A DNA stretch of 12,058 nt from Jimgerdemannia flammicorona (lineage: Eukaryota; Mucoromycota; Endogonomycetes; Endogonales; Endogonaceae). The position numbers and the translations under genes are program-made. The stretch is taken from the NCBI GenBank assembly GCA_003990745.1, contig RBNI01005838.1, positions 1 to 12,058 on the forward strand, written 5' to 3'. The notes beneath the pieces are model-generated. The model was not told the origin of the DNA and made no database searches. It saw only the letters and a list, made by a program, of their open reading frames with translations. Below, piece after piece: positions 1 through 7,174 of this stretch. Each line of letters opens with the position of its first letter. Within the stretch, counting starts at the first letter, position 1.

Positions 1-29
<29 letters not shown>
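1..29 (+). repeat. poly(A) run, A29, at window edge
   Basis: The window opens with 29 consecutive A residues. They break the minus-strand protease reading of the retroelement that follows, so they are not part of its normal coding sequence. A simple reading is the poly(A) tail of a plus-strand LINE-type retroposon whose body lies left of the window. An expanded homopolymer or an assembly artefact is also possible. The left flank is not visible, so no target-site duplication can be tested. Confidence 0.6.
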
Positions 30-34
<5 letters not shown>

Positions 35-130
35 TCTTGAGATTTTTGACAAAGTTCTGATTAATGAAGTTTTCTATAGCTCTACTGTCTATGAGTACTT
101 GAACTTTTTTTTCTTTGACTAGATCTTTGA
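30..130 (-). pseudogene. Degenerate retropepsin (aspartic protease) start
   Basis: Directly after the dUTPase, in the same frame as its motif 4, the minus strand reads KDLVKEKKVQ followed by VLIDSRAIENFI at about 98-63. This matches the flap-side start of retroviral-type proteases, whose active-site core is D-[ST]-G-A-[TS]. Here the Gly codon is AGA instead of GGA and the following Thr is Ile (ATA for ACA). Both are RIP-type transitions and would abolish activity. The reading then runs into the A29 run at 29-1, where the rest of the domain is lost. In life it would cleave the Gag-Pol polyprotein. Confidence 0.72.
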
Positions 131-239
131 AAATGAATATGGCTTATGCTCAATTTTTAGTAAAACATACTGCTTGATCAGTATTACTAAAATCTTTCTA
201 ATTTTACTTAATTTTAGATAGTTCTTGGACTTCTATGAT

Positions 240-535
240 CTTAGGTTAACTAGCTTTTTTTAACATCATTTGTGCAACTTGGTCTCCTTTCTTAACTGTG
301 TAGTTTTGATTCTTCTGATTAATAAGTAAAACTTAAACTTGTTCTCAATAGTCTAAATCAATGATACCAGTACTAATATCTAATATTTAATATTAAGTCT
401 AGATTATAGTATAATTCTGGTATAATATCCTTTAGGACATTGGATGACAATTCCAGTAGATACTAGTATTTAGCTTCTGACTAGAATAGTGACTTACTTG
501 ACAGAGTACAGGTTAAGACCAATGGCTCCTTCTAA
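240..535 (-). pseudogene. Degenerate dUTPase domain of the LTR element
   Basis: dUTPase hydrolyses dUTP to dUMP and pyrophosphate and limits uracil in newly made DNA. Its ordered motifs can be read on the minus strand. Motif 1 (EGAIGLNLYS) is near 532-500. GIVIQCPKGYY leads into the degraded motif 2 near 460-400. Motif 3 (LDISTGIIDLDY then stop then E) is near 383-340. Motif 4 (KKGDQVAQM) is at about 290-267. Motifs 1-2 and motifs 3-4 lie in different frames, so a one-base indel sits near 384-400. In motif 3 the usual R-G after DY has become stop-E, consistent with CGA to TGA and GGA to GAA. The C-terminal Phe-Gly-rich motif 5 was not recognised. The domain lies between the gag knuckle and the protease. 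The assignment rests on several motifs in the right order and spacing. Confidence 0.75.
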
Positions 536-655
536 TTGATATTGAGAGATCTGGGCCTTTAGATAAAGTTTCTTAATTTGACTGATAGTGAGATTGATAG
601 ATATATCTTTGGACAATACAGTAACTGGTCTTGATGATTTACTAATCTTCTTAGA

Positions 656-1543
656 ACATTAAGTTGCAATATATTCTATCTGATAACAAAAGAAATAAGT
701 TCTAGATTTCTTCAGATGATCTTTTTCTTCTATGGTAAGTATGGGATTCTTTTTATTTATAGTATCTAAATCTATTAGTACTGGATTAACTACTTTGGAT
801 TAGTTCTTATAATGGTTCTCAAAGTGATTTTTCTTATAGTTTTCTAGTTTGAAATAATTATCTATCAAATCTATTAGCAATTCTTATGACTTTATTGAGG
901 ATCTGTAGCTCTTCTAGCTCAACCTTAACTTATGTGTTTTCTTTCAGACCTTGGATGTAGCAGTCTATCTTTTGTCTTCTGCTATTATTGATAGCTCAAG
1001 TAGAATTGATAGAAATTGTGTATTATAACTTTATATAGACTTAAGTTACTTGATGTTCACTAGCTTATCTCAAGCTAGCTTAATAGTATTAACAGACTTG
1101 AACTACTGGTAGAGAGCCTCTTTAAAGGATTTTTAATCTTAAATTCTTGTATTTGAGTAAAAAGTAGTAGTTATAATATGATTTTACTATCAAATGGCTA
1201 TATTTCCTTAGAGAAATATAGTGACAAATTAGACTTACATATTTTCTTCCATTCTTATAAGTTCAAAGTATTGATCTAATTAAAATATCTATATATCTAT
1301 AGTTAGTTCTTCTTAATAGTCATCAAAGATATCTAACTTTAGTAACTTGAAACAGACTGATATAGTAGTAGAATATGATATAGCTATAGTCTTAGTCTTC
1401 TGATATTCTAGTTGTACTTAAAGTTGTCAGATCTGATAAACTATAGTAGTAATCATATCCTTCAGATTGACTTGTAGTTCTGTACCATCTGCTTCTTTTA
1501 TAATAGAGGGGTCTGGACAGTAGGCTGGTTCTCTGTAGCTCAT
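656..1543 (-). pseudogene. Degenerate gag (capsid plus damaged zinc knuckle)
   Basis: The likely start is the ATG at 1543, just downstream of a stop; the protein begins MSYREPAYCPDPS. Around 1345-1200 the frame shows a Retrotrans_gag-like N-terminal pattern: a KLLKLDIF segment, then LDQYFELIRM, then FVTIFL followed by a Gly, ending where a WW pair would sit but where two stops now stand. Around 1130-1080 comes SFKEALYQ, stop, FKSVNTIK, which fits the conserved W-x-x-F-K-x-A-L block. At 688-656 an FFCYQ segment is followed by IEYIAT, a stop and CSKK. This is a CCHC knuckle that has lost its second Cys and whose His is now Tyr. Parts of the 3' half (about 970-850) read in another frame, so there is at least one indel pair. 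The protein would have formed the virus-like particle. Confidence 0.72.
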
Positions 1544-2300
1544 TTGGACTTAGGTGACTAGTTTGTGACTAATTTTCAAATTCATATAAGGTTTCTTAAT
1601 AAGGTTCTACTGCTACTAAGTATAATGGTTTTAGTTTCTTTAAGAGAAAGTGACTGATTCTGATAGGTCTAAAGTAGCTCAAAGAGATACTTGTAGGTTC
1701 AAATGTTCTTGAAAAATTCTGAGAGAAATATTCTGAGCTTTATTCAAGTAGAGAATAAGAATATTTGTATAGGATATAAAAAAAAGATCTGGAAAGATCT
1801 TAGAAAGAAGAGAAAAGTCAAGAAATAGATTCTTAGTAAAAATAACTAATAATATTCTACAATATTCCAAAAGATTCTATAACTAGCTAAGATGTGAGAC
1901 TTGGTACTGAGAAAAGACAAAAATGTTCTAGTGAAGTCTTAGTGCAAAGAGATAATTTCTGGGCATTCAGAAGATACTAGGACATAGTAGAATATTCAAG
2001 AAAAGATGAGAAAAGACTAGAGAAAAAGGTGCAAAAAAGTACTAAGACTAGAATATGACTGTGAAATTATTACATAGTGCCTGGAATTACATGACTTTTT
2101 TCCAGCTTCCAGCCATTTTTTGCAAAATAAATTTTTGCCCAGATTCTGTTCCAGAACTAATTCTGGGCCAGAAGTTGTCAGAACCTCTGGGGAGCAGAAC
2201 CACCTAGGCCAGGAGTTGTCAGAACCTCTGCAGAGCAGAACCTCCTTTTTCAGAAGTTTTAAAAATTTCGTAATGTTGAGATTGTCAATCAATACTCCCA
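1544..2300 (-). repeat. Probable 5' LTR and leader of the Gypsy-like element
   Basis: No protein can be read between the putative gag start and the GC-content change near 2270-2300. The left part (1544-2040) is very AT-rich. The right part (2100-2260) keeps intact AGAACC/GGTTCT motifs, a short inverted repeat CCAGAA-CTAA-TTCTGG (2151-2166) and a 41-bp tandem duplication, as expected of LTR U3 sequence. I could not identify the exact LTR ends, the tRNA primer-binding site or a target-site duplication, so the extent is approximate. A 63-codon minus-strand ORF at 1679-1870 is leucine/isoleucine/phenylalanine-rich and is probably fortuitous. Confidence 0.4.
2170..2251. repeat. 41-bp tandem duplication, two copies
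   Basis: Two adjacent 41-bp units (2170-2210 and 2211-2251) share AGTTGTCAGAACCTCTG and GAGCAGAACC and differ at only a few positions. The unit carries two AGAACC hexamers, so four occur in 82 bp. It lies in the probable LTR of the minus-strand element, where short tandem duplications in U3 can carry promoter elements. No function can be shown from sequence. Confidence 0.7.
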
Positions 2301-2353
2301 TGCATGGCGTCCCATTCCTTGACGAAACCAAAAAAAATGCATGAATGTCTCTG

Positions 2354-2372
2354 ATACTTATTTAATAAGTAT
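2354..2372. repeat. Perfect 9-bp-arm palindrome
   Basis: ATACTTATT, a single T, then AATAAGTAT form a perfect inverted repeat just outside the retroelement boundary. A similar short AT inverted repeat (AATAATAAT-ATC-ATTATTATT) lies at 2999-3019. Both are AT-rich and could be chance; no gene context assigns them a role. Confidence 0.4.
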
Positions 2373-2744
2373 GGAAGTCCTGATAAATGATCTCCATTGG
2401 CTAATGCGCGCGTCCTTGTGGGTCATTCACGCGGCCCTTTTCTTTCTCCACTCCTTTTTTTTGTTTGGCATCGCGCATTCTTCCATGTCCCTTGGTCTTG
2501 AACACAAAAACTCTGGGAAATGTTCCACATCGGCTGGGTGTGCGTGGCGAGCAGGCTAACGGTGAGCAACGAGCGAGTAGTGCGGTTGATGGACTGGCGG
2601 TGTGGGGTGAGCGGCGAGCGATGGTTGAAGCTGATGTATTAACAGACGATGCTGTTGAAGGATCATCCTCCGGGCTATCTCTTTGGGTCTTAAGCACACC
2701 AATTGGGCATATGGTGATTTCAAGGCAGTGATGGCTAGTAATTG

Positions 2745-3808
2745 TCAATGCTGTCTATCTAAGCCAACCCGTAATACAATTTCCTTCTCGACTACTCGCA
2801 AGAGCCATCCTACCTCTGATATGGTAACATGTTTATTCGCCATTATGTACATAGGACACGCCACAGGAAATCGCAACCAGAAGTTTGTCACCTTCCAGCC
2901 CGCAATCTCATCAATAAACAACTTGTGCATCAGGGCTCCAATCGAGCCGCCGAGCAGGCCGCATACATATGCCGATACGTCTTCCACCTACCACACGCAA
3001 TAATAATATCATTATTATTAATTTCATAACCATTAACAGCAGATGAAGCAAGAAACAAGTGCACGTATATACACATCGAACCAAGCAAAACGTATCCCCA
3101 CCGCACTAACCTGAGTCACGCTCTCTCTCTACTTCCCATATCCCCTCCCCTTCCTGCCTCCAGCATCCTTTCTGATATACTCCTCCTCTGATACCACCTA
3201 CAATGCCACCTCACCAACACCACCTCACTAATACTACCTCACCAACACCATCTCACCAACACCACCTCACCAACACCATTTCACCAACACTGTCTCATTA
3301 ATACCATCTCACCAACACCACCTCATCAATACTATCTCACCAATATTGCCTCATTAATACCACCTCACCAATGTCACCTCACCAACACCACCTCACCAAT
3401 ATCATCTCACCAACACTGCCTCATTAATACTACCTCACCAACACCACCTCACCAACACTGCCTTACCAACACCACTCTCAATTTAAGGGTAATAACCCCT
3501 ATGCTCCATCACGACGCGTCCCTCTGCTCTTCTGAACTTTCACCTTCGCTCCCAAAGAACTCATCCATTAATGCTCTACAACTCCACAATGTGTAGACAC
3601 AGCTCACGTGCCTCGCCGCGACGGTATGCGGGCCCCATCCGAAGAGGGTGAGTGCGGAGGCCGTGGCACGGATGCGCGGATCGACGATAGTGGGGTCGGC
3701 GATCGTGATGATGTCGAGTTGATCGGCAATCTGCCGAGAAATAAGAGGAGCAGATTGAAGCTGATTAAATCTGGAACCACGGTACGACCAAGGCGAGATG
3801 CAGAACAT
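2745..3808 (-). CDS. Candidate two-exon gene, unrecognised protein
   Basis: Two minus-strand open segments can be joined in phase. Exon A (3808-3608, ATG at 3808) ends at a CAC|GTGAGC donor. Exon B (2987-2745) starts after a TAG acceptor (TGTGGTAG|GTGGAAG). The predicted 147-residue protein has ITIADPTIVDPRIRATASAL, then FGWGPHTVAARH joined to VEDVSAYVCGLLGGSIGALM, and ends with a basic tail, LDRQH. The Gly/Ala-rich hydrophobic centre (about residues 50-85) could be one or two membrane helices. I do not recognise the family. The implied 620-nt intron is long for a fungus and contains the minisatellite at 3210-3475. Exon B could also lose its tail to a further intron at a GAG|GTAGGA donor. The start ATG has a weak context, so more exons upstream are possible. 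Without splicing, exon A runs on to a stop at 3509 with an acidic ending. Coding status is uncertain. Confidence 0.33.
3210..3475. repeat. 14-bp minisatellite, 19 units
   Basis: Nineteen head-to-tail 14-bp units, consensus CTCACCAACACCAC, run without indels from 3210 to 3475. Shorter degenerate units (about 3188-3209) precede them. Almost all differences from consensus are C-to-T on this strand, for example CTCATTAATACCAC and CTCATCAATACTAT. A unit of 14 is not a multiple of three and no long frame crosses it, so it is non-coding. It sits between the two exon candidates at 2987 and 3608. Confidence 0.92.
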
Positions 3809-4132
3809 GGACGCGCGGGGTTTACCAGTGGATGTGTGGTGACCGGTAGCTGGTCACCGATCTTGAAGCGGGGCCGACGTTGGGAAATGTGTAAATTGAG
3901 GCTGAGTGGTTTAGTGGATGAATTCATAAAAAAATAAAAAAGAAAAAAAAAAAGATTGTTAATGAAATCATATTCGAAATTAAACGCTGAATTCCAACCC
4001 AACCGTGACCATGAAATTCCAAATCTATTCCGATTTACCATAAACATTCTTTAACCCCTCCTCAATCATTAATTCTTCCACTTTACTTCTCTTCCCAACC
4101 ATCGAAAAGAAGCTCCCAAACAGCCCAGCCCC

Positions 4133-4372
4133 TTACTCACCATCGCAAGGATAGTCTCGCCACGAACACGGCTGTTCACGCGATGTGCTCAGCTCCACCT
4201 TACACTTGGCCGTCAATTCTTCGCCTACCGCAACCAAAAGACAATAACCGTTCCCCACCCATGACCAAGTAATCCACTCAAATATCCAAGCTAAACGTGG
4301 ACGCCTATTCACGCCTCTCCCCTCCGCCTCGTCTAGATATGCGGAAATCCGCTGGCGGAGCAGAGTGCGCAC
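4133..4372 (-). CDS. Candidate exon, unrecognised product
   Basis: An open minus-strand segment of about 79 codons reads LLRQRISAYLDEAEGRG, then a Trp-rich hydrophobic patch (LAWIFEWITWSWVGNGYCLL, about residues 27-46), then a polar end. The in-frame stop at its 3' end overlaps a perfect splice donor (GATG|GTGAGTAAG near 4141), so it may be an internal exon instead of a terminal one. The first codon is GTG, not ATG, and an AG acceptor lies a little upstream. I could not find a downstream acceptor that keeps a frame into the candidate exon at 3808-3608. No family is recognised; it may be non-coding. Confidence 0.22.
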   Translation of the reverse strand: MRTLLRQRISAYLDEAEGRGVNRRPRLAWIFEWITWSWVGNGYCLLVAVGEELTAKCKVELSTSREQPCSWRDYPCDGE

Positions 4373-4379
4373 CGCAAAC

Positions 4380-5829
4380 GCTCAGACGCGACGTTGATCC
4401 AGCCGTAGCGCGTGCAGTCGACGGGTGTAATAGGCCTATCGAACCAGGTCTATCCGTGGGCAGAACGGTCAAGGACGGATGTCGTGTTGGATATAGGAAA
4501 GAGAGACGAATGTGTGCGCAAAATAAATAGAGGAATGCGAATTTTGTCGATGCTTTATAGGTCACCAAACGCGCCATAAAATAGCTCCGATCCCATTGCC
4601 GGTACCGGTTCAGCGGGTGGACGGGAGGACAAGACTCCTGTGAGGACGTATATATATATATCAAGCAGTAAATGATTCGATCGCTTTGCACTGACAAACA
4701 CGACAAGATAAAGCTGTGAGACCTACTTTGGACCTCCGGCAGAACTGCCCCGCTCGTGATATCGAGTTTCCGTTTCGTGACCCATTGGTGGCTTGCTTGT
4801 CACGTGCCTTGTTCCCTCGAGCTATGGTGATGGTTACAAAAGCCTTGTTTTAGGTGTTGTAGTGCTAGTGGATTAGTTTGTTTGAAAACACGTGTGTGCC
4901 CATCACAAACGCCCTAATCTGGTCGACGGTATCAATGTGCGCCTCGCAGCCAGCATGGGCCGGTAGCAGGGAATTGAGAAAAATTGAGGATGTCGATTAT
5001 TTCCCTTGATTCGCAATAAAAATAACCGTGGTATGTCTAGCCAACTCCGGATAGGTCACACAACGGGTCCTCAGATTTCTTTGACATGACTTTATCAGGA
5101 ATCGGCACAACTCTTGGAGGGATTCGTTCCTAAGAGGAGCATATGACGAGACTTCAAATGGTGGGTCGCCGACGCACATATCGTATCAATACTATTTCTA
5201 GTCGGTGGTTGAACCGTCCTGATTCCATCACCACAATCAAATGGACGGGACCTGAAACTATAGCGCCGCTTGATAAAGTTGTTTTTATAGAGGCGTAAAC
5301 ACTGTGTGGCGCTGAGGACATGAAGGCATGCGCAGGCCCGCATGCGTTCCATGACGCTGAGAAAACACGAGCTTGAATAAACCGTGAACGGTGGATGCCT
5401 AAATAAATAATAGCGAGTATTTTTACAGCGGGATTGTGGAATGTTAACCCAGAACATTATGTCAATCGATAGGGGCCCGACAGCGTTATCGACGACGTTA
5501 TGTATTATAATCGAATTTGGTAATTCAAGGTCCGAGTGGAACAAGCAATATTGGCAGGACGGGTGATGGGTGTAGGTGGCTTGGGGTTTATTATGAATTT
5601 TTATGGATATACGTTTTATAAGCGTACTTGCGTACTGGTACTGGTTAATCATAAACATATACCTATGTTAAGGAATTCGAGTTCGCACCCTGATGTCGTC
5701 AACACAATAAAGTGCCGATTGTTTGAATAACCAAACTGGAACGAATAACAGTCAATCGCGCCGAGATGGTCCCTTTGAAATAGTCCAAGGAGACGCTTTC
5801 CGCGAACAAGACGGTCACTTATACGATCG
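4380..5829. other. Stretch with no supported gene
   Basis: This interval has mixed composition and no clear coding signal. It contains a TA dinucleotide run at 4649-4661 and a minus-strand ORF of 187 codons at 5095-5658. That ORF's product is rich in Cys, Arg, Ser and Tyr, has no recognisable domain, and lacks the codon regularity seen in the neighbouring membrane-protein gene. It may contain the 3' UTR of the gene ending at 5830 on the minus strand. I see no RNA gene, terminal inverted repeat or transposase. Confidence 0.5.
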
Positions 5830-6992
5830 TCACCCCGCGCCAAAAAATGAATTTGACGAATATAGTTTTGACTTCGTTAGCTCGAACGTCGACCCTCCTT
5901 CGTCTGGCACCGAGTTTGGCCGCGCCTCGACGTCGTGGTTCGCAGCCACCTCGTGACTCGTCAACGAGTCTGGTAAGCCGTCGGGGGTTGTGTCGCGCGG
6001 GTTTCGGAGAAAGCGACGGCGGATAGTAATGACGACGTAGTCAGGGGGTGGGAAAGAGTAAAAATCTAGGAAGATCATCCTGTGGGGCGTGGAGGATGTG
6101 GAGGTGATTTAAATGTGATGGTGAGGAGTCGTTTGTAATTACTACGCTGTCAAGTAAACGGACCTACCTGAGGAAAACAACGGTGGTGCCTATGTTCATG
6201 TCTACAGACTTGTAAGTATGGCGAGGGTATATAGTAGATATTACGTTGGATAGGATGCTCACAATTCCGAGGATGATAATTCCAGACAAATACCTAAAAT
6301 TAAGTTTAAGATATAGCAAAGTTATGGGTGTGAGTGACCGAAACATATTTTGTGGTGAATGACGGAACCGTCTGATACAAAATCGGACGAAGGTCAGAGC
6401 TCGTACAAATGCCTTACCAAATTCCCACAGCAACCGTTTTCGAGGGCATTTTATCCACGCCCGTTTTGATCTTCGTTACCGGGTATAATGCGTATATTAC
6501 CACCACACTCATGGTTGAAAGAGCTACAAATATCGACGCCGTATAAATGGAATCGCCCGCAGCGTGAAAATGAAACACCTGGCCCACGATGAGACTCACG
6601 GCGCCCAAAACATTCATTAGCACAGCAAGGGCGAGTGACAGTTTCGAAAGCCTGTTGACCGGCCCATCTTCCCATTCGTACAGCTTTCTCCCGAGATTGA
6701 ATATCATGACGAACAAGAGGTCCATAAACACCACCATTAGCACGCTCTTCACCACGAAGAAGTTATCCTCTGAGATATCAGACTGGAGCCGAAAGATATT
6801 GATTGTCGCCATGCCGACGCCCGTAAGAACACCCACCGCGAAGCAGCTGACTCGGAGGTGGCAGTAGTCTATAATGGCCTTGCGCCCAATGACCACGCAG
6901 CTGAGCACGCTGAAGACGAGAGAAGCCCATATACTGGCGACGGTGGAGACGTCAAACGGGACGGAGTCCAGAGGTGTGGTCGTAGAGTTCAT
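5830..6992 (-). CDS. Seven-helix membrane protein, three exons
   Basis: This is the best-supported gene. Exon 1 is 6992-6418, intron 1 is 6417-6294 (GTAAGG...TTTTAG, 124 nt), exon 2 is 6293-6168, intron 2 is 6167-6080 (GTAGGT...CCACAG, 88 nt) and exon 3 is 6079-5830. The junctions fall inside Trp192 and Arg234 and keep one frame of 316 codons plus stop. Hydrophobic segments lie at about residues 18-36, 47-67, 80-99, 117-140, 149-171, 187-212 and 226-254: seven likely helices. The N-terminus is short (MNSTTTPLDS, with an N-S-T glycosylation sequon). The C-terminal tail of about 62 residues is Ser/Thr/Pro-rich, with a basic start (RRRFLRNPRD) fitting the positive-inside rule. The layout resembles fungal 7TM receptors or transporter-like proteins. 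I see no rhodopsin, Pth11, RTA1 or opsin signature (no Schiff-base Lys in helix 7), so the ligand and role are unknown. It is apparently intact. Confidence 0.8.
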
Positions 6993-7032
6993 TGGGAGAG
7001 CGCGTGCGCAGCTGCGTGTCCCGCTGGGTTTG

Positions 7033-7045
7033 ACTTATAAAATGG
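7033..7045 (-). promoter_or_regulatory. Possible TATA element of the 7TM gene
   Basis: On the minus strand, CATTTTATAAGT lies about 41-53 nt upstream of the ATG at 6992 and contains TTTATAAG. The position suits a TATA box with a very short leader. The sequence between is GC-rich and has no upstream ATG. No transcription data support it. Confidence 0.35.
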
Positions 7046-7156
7046 TGAGTAGAGACGACCCGATCGCAGCTTGTGGCTTTGGTTATCGATAGATCGCAAT
7101 GTCGGGAATTTAAACCAATAGTAGAATACTGTTCTCGACAAACGGCATTTCCGAGC

Positions 7157-7174
7157 AAAAAAAAAAAAAAAAAA
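7157..7174 (+). repeat. A18 homopolymer next to C5
   Basis: Eighteen A residues are followed directly by CCCCC, about 165 bp upstream of the 7TM gene start. On the minus strand this is a poly(dT) tract pointing toward the gene. Such tracts often lie in nucleosome-depleted fungal promoters. It may equally be a retroposon tail remnant, although no body is visible beside it. Confidence 0.5.

Larger units (their letters stand above)
30..2270 (-). mobile_element. RIP-decayed Ty3/Gypsy-like LTR retrotransposon, 5' part
   Basis: On the minus strand this AT-rich stretch reads, in order, as a leader/LTR region (about 2270-1544), a gag (from about 1543), a dUTPase domain (about 532-267) and a retropepsin (about 98-63). 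Reverse transcriptase, RNase H and integrase would lie left of the window. The reading frame is full of TAA, TAG and TGA where CAA, CGA or TGG would be expected, and has at least one small indel. Both C-to-T and G-to-A changes occur on the coding strand, the two-strand pattern of fungal RIP. The right boundary is set only by the change to GC-richer sequence near 2270-2300, because the 3' LTR is outside the window. The element is dead. Confidence 0.8.

Noticed and set aside
2401..2748. Overlapping ORFs on both strands (115 aa minus, 88 aa plus)
   Set aside because: Ser/Thr/Pro-rich or Arg/Gly-rich products arising from a GAGC-rich stretch; no domain or splice support.
3481..3500. TTAAGGG and AACCCCTA near 3484-3500, suggesting telomeric repeat
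   Set aside because: A single imperfect copy in each direction, not a tandem array.
3608..3937. 109-codon plus-strand ORF, Arg/Gly/Asp-rich
   Set aside because: The composition is that of an antisense shadow in GC-rich sequence; the minus-strand reading has splice sites in phase.
3604..4047. 147-codon minus-strand ORF
   Set aside because: The first half translates a poly-purine/pyrimidine tract into a Phe run. A middle piece (FKIGDQLPVTTHPLVNP) looks protein-like but could not be linked in frame to the exon at 3808-3608.
4305..4706. 133-codon minus-strand ORF
   Set aside because: It starts over a TA repeat and reads as low-complexity Ser/Arg/Pro; it overlaps a better candidate in another frame.
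5095..5658. 187-codon minus-strand ORF
   Set aside because: Long, but Cys/Arg/Ser/Tyr-rich without domain, membrane or repeat pattern, and no splice or promoter context. Most likely chance; mentioned under the gene-free stretch.
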